From SIG438 sp034117945 (GTDB lineage: Bacteria > Bacillota > Clostridia > HGM11514), in assembly GCA_034117945.1 (NCBI GenBank), contig JAXEOR010000147.1:1-10817 (forward strand): a DNA stretch of 10,817 nt, given 5' to 3'. Under the pieces are notes generated by a model. It saw nothing but the letters and a program-made list of their open reading frames with translations. It ran no database searches and was not told the DNA's origin. Both the position numbers and the translations under genes were made by a program. This document shows positions 5,872-10,817 of this stretch, piece after piece. The stretch's first letter is position 1. Each line of letters opens with the position of its first letter.

Positions 5872-6888
5872 TTATTTTACTTCAGCGAAATATTTAATGG
5901 TTCTCACCATCTGGCTGGTGTAGGAATTTTCGTTGTCATACCAGGAAACAACCTGAACCTGAGTCAAATCGGTTCCTTCGATAGGAGAAACCATGGTCTG
6001 GGTTGCATCAAAGAGAGAACCGTAGTTCATGCCAACGATATCGCTGGAAACGATCTGATCCTCTGTGTAGCCGTAAGATTCATTAGCAGCAGCCTTCATT
6101 GCCGCATTGATTTCATCAACCGTTACCTGACCCTTTACAACGGCTACCAGGATTGTGGTAGAACCGGTAGGAGTGGGAACGCGCTGTGCAGAGCCGATCA
6201 GCTTGCCGTTCAGCTCAGGGATAACCAGGCCGATTGCCTTTGCAGCACCGGTGGAGTTAGGAACAATGTTAACAGCAGCCGCTCTGGATCTTCTCAGATC
6301 CCCTTTTCTCTGGGGACCGTCCAGGGTCATCTGGTCGCCGGTGTAAGCATGAATGGTGCGCATAATACCGCTCTGGATCGGAGCCAGGTCGTTCAGCGCC
6401 TTAGCCATGGGAGCCAGGCAGTTGGTGGTGCAGGAAGCTGCGGAAATCACAGTATCCTCAGGCTTCAGAGTTTCATGGTTTACATTATATACGATGGTAG
6501 GCAGATCCTTGCCGGCAGGAGCGGAAATAACAACCTTTTTAGCACCTGCTGCAATGTGAGCGGAAGCCTTTTCCTTGCTGGTGTAAAAACCGGTGCATTC
6601 CAGAACAACGTCAACCCCGATCTGACCCCAGGGAAGATCCTTGGCATCCTTTTCTGCATAAATTTTAATGGTTTTTCCGTTTACTGTGATGGAATCTTCG
6701 CCTGCCACAACAGAATCACAATATTTGTATCTGCCTTGGGAAGAATCGTACTTCAGCAGGTGCGCCAGCATGGAAGGGCTGGTCAGGTCGTTGATAGCAA
6801 CCACCTCATATCCTTCAGCGTCAAACATCTGTCTGAACGCCAGACGGCCGATCCGTCCAAAACCGTTAATTGCAACTTTTACTGACAT
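5872..6888 (-). CDS. gapA: Glyceraldehyde-3-phosphate dehydrogenase, type I
   Basis: A 338-residue cytoplasmic glycolytic enzyme that oxidises glyceraldehyde-3-phosphate with NAD and phosphate to 1,3-bisphosphoglycerate. The N-terminal Rossmann motif NGFGRIGR is at 8-15. INDL near 32-35 supplies the acidic residue expected of an NAD-using catabolic enzyme. The active-site loop SAASCTTNC places the catalytic Cys at 153, and RTIHAYTGDQ places the assisting His at 180; the later NIVPNSTGAAKA and WYDNENSY blocks are canonical. Length matches the family. The start is the ATG at 6888, 7 nt after AGGAGG (6896-6901); an upstream in-frame ATG at 6963 would add 25 AT-rich residues without a ribosome binding site and overlaps the promoter. 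It stands as a single gene with its own promoter, not with pgk/tpi. Confidence 0.97.
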   Translation of the reverse strand: MSVKVAINGFGRIGRLAFRQMFDAEGYEVVAINDLTSPSMLAHLLKYDSSQGRYKYCDSVVAGEDSITVNGKTIKIYAEKDAKDLPWGQIGVDVVLECTGFYTSKEKASAHIAAGAKKVVISAPAGKDLPTIVYNVNHETLKPEDTVISAASCTTNCLAPMAKALNDLAPIQSGIMRTIHAYTGDQMTLDGPQRKGDLRRSRAAAVNIVPNSTGAAKAIGLVIPELNGKLIGSAQRVPTPTGSTTILVAVVKGQVTVDEINAAMKAAANESYGYTEDQIVSSDIVGMNYGSLFDATQTMVSPIEGTDLTQVQVVSWYDNENSYTSQMVRTIKYFAEVK

Positions 6889-6929
6889 GATAAAACCTCC
6901 TAAAAAATAGTTCACTAAAAAATCGCTTA

Positions 6930-6954
6930 TTTTTATTTTACAATAAAATAAAAA
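6930..6954. promoter_or_regulatory. AT-only inverted repeat over the gapA -10 region
   Basis: Two perfectly complementary 11-base arms (TTTTTATTTTA and TAAAATAAAAA) flank a 3-nt centre. The repeat covers the gapA -10 box and part of the spacer. It could be an operator, but because it contains only A and T outside the centre, chance in an AT-rich promoter is a real alternative. Confidence 0.3.
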
Positions 6955-6963
6955 ATTATGCAA
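6935..6963 (-). promoter_or_regulatory. gapA promoter
   Basis: On the minus strand TTGCAT (6958-6963) is followed by 17 bp and TAAAAT (6935-6940, 5 of 6 consensus bases). The predicted leader to the gapA start is about 40 nt, ending in a strong AGGAGG site. Confidence 0.65.
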
Positions 6964-6997
6964 GCCCCTTTGTGAAAAAAATATCTAGATTGGTAAA

Positions 6998-7054
6998 AAT
7001 ATGTGACTTTTAAACAAGAAATTAAAATTACAGACATTCTGTTTGTCACATATT
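6998..7054. repeat. Inverted repeat AATATGTGAC...GTCACATATT between radical SAM gene and gapA
   Basis: Perfect 10-bp arms at 6998-7007 and 7045-7054 are separated by 37 bp; both continue toward the loop with AAAC/GTTT complementarity after an unpaired TTTT. The loop holds a second inverted repeat ACAGA-CAT-TCTGT (7030-7042). On the minus strand the last arm runs into TTTTT, so the element may act as a weak terminator for the radical SAM gene. It also lies about 35-90 bp upstream of the gapA -35 box and could be a regulator site. Confidence 0.45.
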
Positions 7055-7074
7055 ATTCACTTATTTTGCCGATT

Positions 7075-8070
7075 TTATTCTAATTGAAGCAAAAATTTTA
7101 GCCCATCCCCCGGACGAAGGCGAATTTGCCGAAGGCCGTACCGTTTTTTCCATTCCTCCAGGTTGCGCCGCCTCTGCCCTGCCAGCTTGGAAAATTCCTT
7201 TTGGGGGGCAAAAATCACCAGCGTCCGACCCTCTGTGGCTTTTCCCTCAAGCCACTCCTCCAGCTGTAAATCATAAAGCTTGGAGGCCACCAGCTCCCCA
7301 AAGGCCGGATGAACGGGCCCTGCGATCACGTCCTTCTGCTCCAGCCCGTCCATACAAAGGCCGGTACGAATCACCGGAACGGGAGCCATCGCCCTGGTCA
7401 TCTCCGCCGCCCATGTGACCGCCTGACTAAGAGAAAGAGGCTGATAAAGCCCCTGCCGATACCAATCCTCCAAGGGAGTCTGAGCCAGCACCAGCACCGG
7501 ATAAATCCGGGCAAAATCTGCCTTCAGCTCCCCGGTTTTTTTGGCAGACAGAACAGAGCGCTCCAAGCTGTCTCCGGGCAGGCCGCACATCAGCTGCACC
7601 CCCAGGGAAAACCCTGCCTCCTTCACCCGAAGGCAGGCATCCTGTGCGCACTGAGCCGAATGCCCCCGGCCGCTTTTTTTCAGCACCGGATCGAAAAAGG
7701 ACTGCACCCCCAGCTCCACCGTGGTCACGCCGAACTCCTTCAGCCGTTTGAGGGTGTCCGCCTCCACTGCGTCCGGCCTGGTGGACAGTCTGATTCCTCC
7801 CGCTCTCCCCGCTCTCACAAATTCCTGTGCCATGGCTAGATAAGCAATTTGCTGCGAAACAGGAATGGCGGTAAAGCTGCCCCCGAAAAAGGAAATTTCA
7901 ATCTCCTCCGCCGGCACAGACAAAAAGGACAAATACCGCTCCACCTCCTGCCGGGCAGCCGTAACCGAACAGGGCTCCTCCCGGCCGGTGATCTTTTTCT
8001 GATTGCAAAAAATACAATTATGAGGACAGCCCAGATGGGGAATGAAAATGGGGATATTATAATGCTTCAA
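7075..8070 (-). CDS. Elp3-like radical SAM protein (acpP-rnc-linked), TTG start
   Basis: A 331-residue radical S-adenosylmethionine enzyme of the Elp3-like group often found beside rnc in clostridia; its substrate is not established to my knowledge. The cluster-binding motif CPHNCIFC places Cys15, Cys19 and Cys22; FFGGSF (about 63-68) is the SAM-contacting glycine motif, followed by the RPD and ELGVQS blocks expected of Elp3/HemN-like enzymes. The C-terminal acetyltransferase domain of true Elp3 is absent; about 100 C-terminal residues are unassigned. The start is TTG at 8070: GGAGGAG lies 7 nt upstream and translation begins MKHYNIPIF. A farther in-frame ATG at 8172 would run through the end of rnc and lacks a binding site. 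It overlaps rnc by 14 nt, so translational coupling to rnc is likely. Confidence 0.85.
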   Translation of the reverse strand: MKHYNIPIFIPHLGCPHNCIFCNQKKITGREEPCSVTAARQEVERYLSFLSVPAEEIEISFFGGSFTAIPVSQQIAYLAMAQEFVRAGRAGGIRLSTRPDAVEADTLKRLKEFGVTTVELGVQSFFDPVLKKSGRGHSAQCAQDACLRVKEAGFSLGVQLMCGLPGDSLERSVLSAKKTGELKADFARIYPVLVLAQTPLEDWYRQGLYQPLSLSQAVTWAAEMTRAMAPVPVIRTGLCMDGLEQKDVIAGPVHPAFGELVASKLYDLQLEEWLEGKATEGRTLVIFAPQKEFSKLAGQRRRNLEEWKKRYGLRQIRLRPGDGLKFLLQLE

Positions 8071-8728
8071 GGCGATGCTCCTCCAGAATCTTTTGAGCGG
8101 CGTTTTGCTCCGCCTGCTTTTTGCTCCCTGCCGTTCCCCGAGCCAGCACCTTGCCCCGCCAGGAGATTTCAACCGTGTAGCTGCGCTGGTGATCCGGCCC
8201 GCTCACCTCAACCACCCGGTATTCCACCGACTGGTGACCCAGCTGCTGCACCCGCTCCTGCAAAGCTGTTTTATAATCCCGGACAGGATCGGATTCCGCC
8301 TTGGAAATTTCCCCTGCCAGGCGGGACAGGATCCAATCCCGCACCGTGGGCAAATCACTGTCCAGATAAATGGCCGCAATCAGCGCCTCAAAGGCGTCGG
8401 ACAAAATGGAATCTCTGTTGCGGCCTCCCGTTTTTTCCTCTCCGTGCCCCAGCTTCAGTCTGCTGCCCAGATCAATCTCCCGAGCCAGTCTGGCCAGGGT
8501 TTTTTCGCAAACCACCGCCGCCCGAAGCTTGCTCAGCTTGCCCTCGGGCTGATGGGCGTAGGTTTCATACAAATACTGCCCCGCTACCAGCCCCAGCACT
8601 GCATCCCCCAAAAATTCCAGCCGTTCATTGCATTCTCCGTCCTTGTTCTGCTCGTTTTGGTAGGAGCTGTGGGTCAAAGCGGTGGCCAGCAGCTGTGGGT
8701 TTTGAAAGGTATATCCTAATGGTTTCAT
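8057..8728 (-). CDS. rnc: Ribonuclease III
   Basis: A 223-residue cytoplasmic double-strand-specific endoribonuclease that processes rRNA precursors and structured mRNAs. The signature block ERLEFLGDAVLG (35-46) contains Glu38 and Asp42; SDAFEALIAAIYLD (110-123) contains Asp111 and Glu114. These are the four metal-binding catalytic residues, all present. A double-stranded RNA-binding domain occupies about 150-223 (DYKTALQERVQQLG through GSKKQAEQNAAQKIL). Length is normal for Bacillota. The start ATG at 8728 follows AAGGAAG by 7 nt. A strong terminator-like stem sits immediately upstream, and no promoter is visible between it and acpP, so expression probably relies on readthrough from acpP. 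Confidence 0.96.
   Translation of the reverse strand: MKPLGYTFQNPQLLATALTHSSYQNEQNKDGECNERLEFLGDAVLGLVAGQYLYETYAHQPEGKLSKLRAAVVCEKTLARLAREIDLGSRLKLGHGEEKTGGRNRDSILSDAFEALIAAIYLDSDLPTVRDWILSRLAGEISKAESDPVRDYKTALQERVQQLGHQSVEYRVVEVSGPDHQRSYTVEISWRGKVLARGTAGSKKQAEQNAAQKILEEHRLEAL
8078..8084 (-). promoter_or_regulatory. Ribosome binding site deciding the TTG start of the radical SAM gene
   Basis: GGAGGAG lies inside the last codons of rnc, 7 nt before TTG at 8070. It supports the short form and shows that the radical SAM start is embedded in the rnc reading frame. Confidence 0.75.
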
Positions 8729-8742
8729 GTTACCGCTTCCTT

Positions 8743-8781
8743 AAAAAAACCGCCTCAGTAATGTTTGTTACCGAGGCGGTT
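8743..8781 (-). terminator. Strong terminator-like stem between acpP and rnc
   Basis: On the minus strand AACCGCCTCGGTAA and TTACTGAGGCGGTT form a 14-bp stem (one G-U pair) with a 6-nt loop, followed by a run of U (8743-8747, seven Us if the last stem bases are counted). It begins 23 nt after the acpP stop and ends 14 nt before the rnc start codon. It should cap most acpP transcripts, leaving partial readthrough into rnc. The stem is also long enough to be a possible RNase III substrate. Confidence 0.9.
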
Positions 8782-8804
8782 TATGATGGTTTCAACAAAA
8801 TCAC

Positions 8805-9032
8805 TCAAGCATTTGCCTTGGCATAGCTGACCGCGTCGCTCACCGTGTGAATTCCTTCGGCGTCTTCATCCGGAATCTCAATTCCGAACTCATCCTCCAT
8901 TGCCATTACCAGCTCTACCAGATCCAAAGAATCCGCACCCAAATCATCCACAAAGGAAGCATCCATTGTTACTTCAGATTCGTCAACGCCCAGCTGATCG
9001 ACAATAATTTTTTTAATTGCTTCAAATTCCAT
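8805..9032 (-). CDS. acpP: Acyl carrier protein
   Basis: A 75-residue acidic carrier protein that holds growing acyl chains on a phosphopantetheine arm during type II fatty acid synthesis and donates them to phospholipid synthesis. The attachment motif GADSLDLVEL places the modified serine at Ser35. The predicted helices around EFGIEIPDEDAEGI and the C-terminal TVSDAVSYA match the family over the whole length. AAGGAGG lies 9 nt before the ATG. It has its own promoter (9088-9116) and a strong terminator downstream. The usual neighbours plsX or fab genes are not upstream here. Confidence 0.97.
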   Translation of the reverse strand: MEFEAIKKIIVDQLGVDESEVTMDASFVDDLGADSLDLVELVMAMEDEFGIEIPDEDAEGIHTVSDAVSYAKANA

Positions 9033-9087
9033 TGTGTTTCACCTCCTTGTGCCGTTTCCCTAATAAGTAAGTATGAACTCTCTATAT

Positions 9088-9116
9088 AATATATTACAAA
9101 ATGCGCAAACCGTCAA
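9088..9116 (-). promoter_or_regulatory. acpP promoter
   Basis: On the minus strand TTGACG (9111-9116, 5 of 6) and TATATT (9088-9093, 5 of 6) are separated by 17 bp. It starts 30 bp after the stop codon of the cysteine-rich gene. The predicted leader is about 50 nt. No separate GC-rich terminator is seen between that gene and this promoter. Confidence 0.8.
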
Positions 9117-9145
9117 TATAAAATATTCGTTTTTCATATTTTTTG

Positions 9146-9676
9146 TCATTCTGATAAAATTCTCCGCAAAATTTCGTAAGAACCGCACATTTCATCCAAT
9201 AAATGACTCTGCTCTTCCATGAAAAGCCGGGTGCTGGGAAACATAGAAAGCAGCAAGGCCGTTCGTTCCACCCCCCGCACAAAGGCGGGCTCCAGCTGGG
9301 AGGGCTTCATCACCCGAGCAATGGGACAGATGCTGTTTGCCCGGGGATCCATCAGCACCTTGGGTTTGCTGCCCGCCTTCACATAAGGAAACAAAGGAAA
9401 AATCCGGCAGGCAAGAGGCCGAAGTCCTCTGTCGCACACCCCCTTGCAGATCGCAATGGGAACACTTCTTCCCTGCACCGTAAAATCGCTGGGCTGGATT
9501 GTTAAAAAACCCGCTCTCTCCAGCATTTGCTCCTCCCCGGGATACAAAAACATGCCCTCTCCGCCCTCGTCTGTACAGCATGCCCCTTTGCAGGCCTTTC
9601 CGCAGTCTCCTGCCAGGGGGGTGCAGTGGTCAAACAAGCGGTAAAGCTGGGGATACACCTGTTTGGTTAGGTTCAT
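9146..9676 (-). CDS. Small cysteine-rich YkgJ-like (putative zinc/iron-chelating) protein
   Basis: A 176-residue protein of unknown function. Ten cysteines are arranged in clusters: Cys18, Cys25, Cys29, Cys33-Cys34 (CGKACKGACC), Cys77, Cys81, Cys90 (RPLACRIFPLFP), Cys117 and Cys164. The CxxxCxxxCC start plus the later R-P-x-x-C-R block resembles the YkgJ/UPF0153 family, annotated as zinc- or iron-chelating; metal binding here is inferred. There is no signal peptide or membrane segment, so it is cytoplasmic. The start ATG directly abuts the pgsA stop (TAAATG), with AAGGTG within pgsA as a ribosome binding site, implying translational coupling with pgsA. It is the last gene of the rimO-pgsA run. 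Confidence 0.75.
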   Translation of the reverse strand: MNLTKQVYPQLYRLFDHCTPLAGDCGKACKGACCTDEGGEGMFLYPGEEQMLERAGFLTIQPSDFTVQGRSVPIAICKGVCDRGLRPLACRIFPLFPYVKAGSKPKVLMDPRANSICPIARVMKPSQLEPAFVRGVERTALLLSMFPSTRLFMEEQSHLLDEMCGSYEILRRILSE

Positions 9677-10192
9677 TTACTTCACCTTCAGCAAATCTCT
9701 GTTCTGGATCAAATACACCGCTCCGGAATACAAGGTCAGCGCCGCCACCACAAGCATGATCACATTCATCCAAAAGCCTGTGATATGGAAAAACAAAATG
9801 GCCAGAATCGACAGCATCTGCGCCGCCGTTTTCACCTTGCCGGACATGCCCGCCGCCAGCACCCGGTTTTCCGAAATGGCCACCAACCTCAGCCCTGTCA
9901 CAATAAATTCCCGGGCGATGATCACAAAGGCAATCCAGGAGGGAAGTGCCGCCACCTCAATCAAGCAAAGAAAGGCAGAGGCCGTCAGCAGCTTATCCGC
10001 CAGGGGATCCGCAAATTTCCCGAAGGTGGTTACTAAATTACGCTTTCTGGCAATCTGACCGTCCAGATAATCGGTCAGGGAGGCCAGGGCAAAGATCGCC
10101 CCCGCTGTTTTCCACATGCCCAAAAGCAAAAACACCATAAATACCGGAATCAAAAGGATTCTGACCAGGGTTAACCGATTGGGTAAGTTCAT
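9677..10192 (-). CDS. pgsA: CDP-diacylglycerol--glycerol-3-phosphate 3-phosphatidyltransferase
   Basis: A 171-residue integral membrane enzyme that makes phosphatidylglycerol phosphate from CDP-diacylglycerol and glycerol-3-phosphate, the committed step to phosphatidylglycerol and cardiolipin. The complete CDP-alcohol phosphotransferase signature is seen: Asp41, Asp44-Gly45, Ala48-Arg49, Gly58, Asp62 and Asp66 (DYLDGQIAR...GKFADPLAD). Several hydrophobic segments (about 10-25, 28-40, 68-100, 120-160) fit the membrane topology. The start ATG overlaps the rimO stop as ATGA, so the two are coupled. The order rimO-pgsA is common in Bacillota. Confidence 0.95.
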   Translation of the reverse strand: MNLPNRLTLVRILLIPVFMVFLLLGMWKTAGAIFALASLTDYLDGQIARKRNLVTTFGKFADPLADKLLTASAFLCLIEVAALPSWIAFVIIAREFIVTGLRLVAISENRVLAAGMSGKVKTAAQMLSILAILFFHITGFWMNVIMLVVAALTLYSGAVYLIQNRDLLKVK

Positions 10193-10817
10193 TCTTCTAT
10201 CATCCTTCCGTACAAATCATATTCATCCGCATCGTCAATTTCCACCTGCACAAACTCTCCCGGATCAAGCTCCCTGCAGGCGCCGAAATACACCGTTCCG
10301 TCAATTTCCACCGAGTCGGCATAGGTGCGCCCGAAATACAGGCTTCTTTCCCGGTCAAAGCCTTCTGTCAGCACCTCCAGCTCCAATCCCAGCTTTCTCT
10401 GGTTATTGCCGAGAGAAACCCTGCTTTGGCGCAGCATTAAGCCGTCCCGGCGCTGCTCCTTCACCTCTTCTGGCACCTGCTCTGCCATGCTCGCCGCCGG
10501 GGTTCCCTCCTCGGGAGAATAGCAAAACACGCCCATCCGGTCAAAGCCAACCACATCTGCAAATTCGCAAAGCTCTTCAAACTGCTGATCCGTTTCCCCC
10601 GGAAACCCAACGATCACAGAGGTTCGCAAAGCCGCATCGGGCAAGATTTCCCGGATCCGGTCAAACAGGCCGATCAGCTGCTCCTTGGTGCACCGTCGTC
10701 CCATCCGTTTTAAAATCAAATCATTGCAGTGCTGGATGGGCAGATCCAGATAATTGCAGATTTTAGGCTGTGCCGCCATCACCTCCAGCAGCTCCCGGGT
10801 CACCCCCTCCGGATACC
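10189..10817 (-). CDS. rimO: Ribosomal protein S12 methylthiotransferase RimO, C-terminal part
   Basis: The gene runs off the right edge; about 209 C-terminal residues are visible and the reading frame is open to position 10817 (YPEGVTRELLEVM), so the GTG at 10803 is an internal codon and not the start. RimO is a radical SAM methylthiotransferase that adds a methylthio group to an aspartate of ribosomal protein S12. YLDLPIQHCNDLILKRMGRR, RTSVIVGFPGET and FDRMGVFCYSPEEGTPAA are RimO-type; the IQH and YSPEEGT blocks separate it from MiaB. The last 65 or so residues are the TRAM RNA/protein-binding domain. The N-terminal domain and the CxxxCxxC cluster motif lie outside the window. It overlaps pgsA by 4 nt. 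Confidence 0.93.
   Translation of the reverse strand, partial: YPEGVTRELLEVMAAQPKICNYLDLPIQHCNDLILKRMGRRCTKEQLIGLFDRIREILPDAALRTSVIVGFPGETDQQFEELCEFADVVGFDRMGVFCYSPEEGTPAASMAEQVPEEVKEQRRDGLMLRQSRVSLGNNQRKLGLELEVLTEGFDRERSLYFGRTYADSVEIDGTVYFGACRELDPGEFVQVEIDDADEYDLYGRMIEE

Noticed and set aside
5749..6885. A 378-codon plus-strand open frame opposite gapA
   Set aside because: It lies wholly antisense to the unmistakable gapA, has no ribosome binding site or recognisable domain, and its length follows from gapA codon composition.
6889..6963. 25-residue N-terminal extension of gapA
   Set aside because: It overlaps the promoter and leader, lacks a ribosome binding site, and family members begin at the MSVKVAINGFGR position.
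6998..7054. CRP-type operator (TGTGA-N6-TCACA)
   Set aside because: The TGTGA and TCACA halves are far more than 6 bp apart, so the arrangement does not fit a CRP site.
8071..8172. Longer start of the radical SAM protein inside rnc
   Set aside because: Basic residues without family resemblance and no ribosome binding site; the TTG at 8070 has an ideal one.
7849..8826. A 325-codon plus-strand open frame opposite rnc and the radical SAM gene
   Set aside because: Proline/arginine-rich low-complexity translation typical of an antisense shadow; both real genes beneath it carry complete catalytic motifs.
1..10817. CRISPR arrays, insertion sequences, prophage genes, tRNA or rRNA
   Set aside because: No direct repeat arrays, transposase or phage motifs, or cloverleaf sequences were seen on either strand.

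Overview
The window reads as a chromosomal segment of a low- to mid-GC Gram-positive anaerobe, most likely a Clostridia-class Bacillota (Lachnospirales-like). The reasons are strong AGGAGG ribosome binding sites, consensus sigma-A promoters with 17-bp spacers, an acpP-rnc-radical SAM gene order typical of clostridia, secreted proteins carrying copper-amine-oxidase-type N-terminal (CuAO_N1) domains, and a rimO-pgsA pair. Every gene that can be supported lies on the minus strand, so transcription runs from the high-coordinate end to the low end. No mobile element, CRISPR array, rRNA or tRNA was seen.

Right side (about 7075-10817), housekeeping genes in transcription order: 3' part of rimO; pgsA (4-nt overlap); a small cysteine-rich YkgJ-like protein starting directly after the pgsA stop; acpP with its own promoter; a strong terminator; rnc (RNase III); and an Elp3-like radical SAM protein whose TTG start lies inside the end of rnc. 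This joins a cell-envelope/ribosome-modification cluster to the usual clostridial acpP-rnc cluster. smc, which often follows in clostridia, is not next here; gapA is.

Middle (about 3570-7060): gapA (type I GAPDH) with its own promoter and several inverted repeats around it; a 239-bp spacer (5633-5871) with a tiny ORF that has a good ribosome binding site and a long inverted repeat; then a secreted sialate O-acetylesterase-like SGNH hydrolase ending in a clear terminator.

Left side (1-3560), an envelope-facing module: a two-gene operon of a secreted HtrA-like serine protease and a secreted protein, both with CuAO_N1-type domains. The second protein adds three tandem modules resembling PsbP/MOG1-fold (DUF1795-like) domains. 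After the operon terminator, a third exported protein starts from its own promoter and runs off the window. The HtrA gene has a perfect-consensus promoter but apparently starts with the rare codon ATT. Upstream of it is a second promoter overlapped by two copies of TACANNTGTA, the operator pattern of BlaI/MecI/CopY repressors. A TTTGTACAAA palindrome occurs at both exported-protein promoters, hinting at shared control. This regulatory region is the most interesting part of the window; the rest is largely ordinary core genome.
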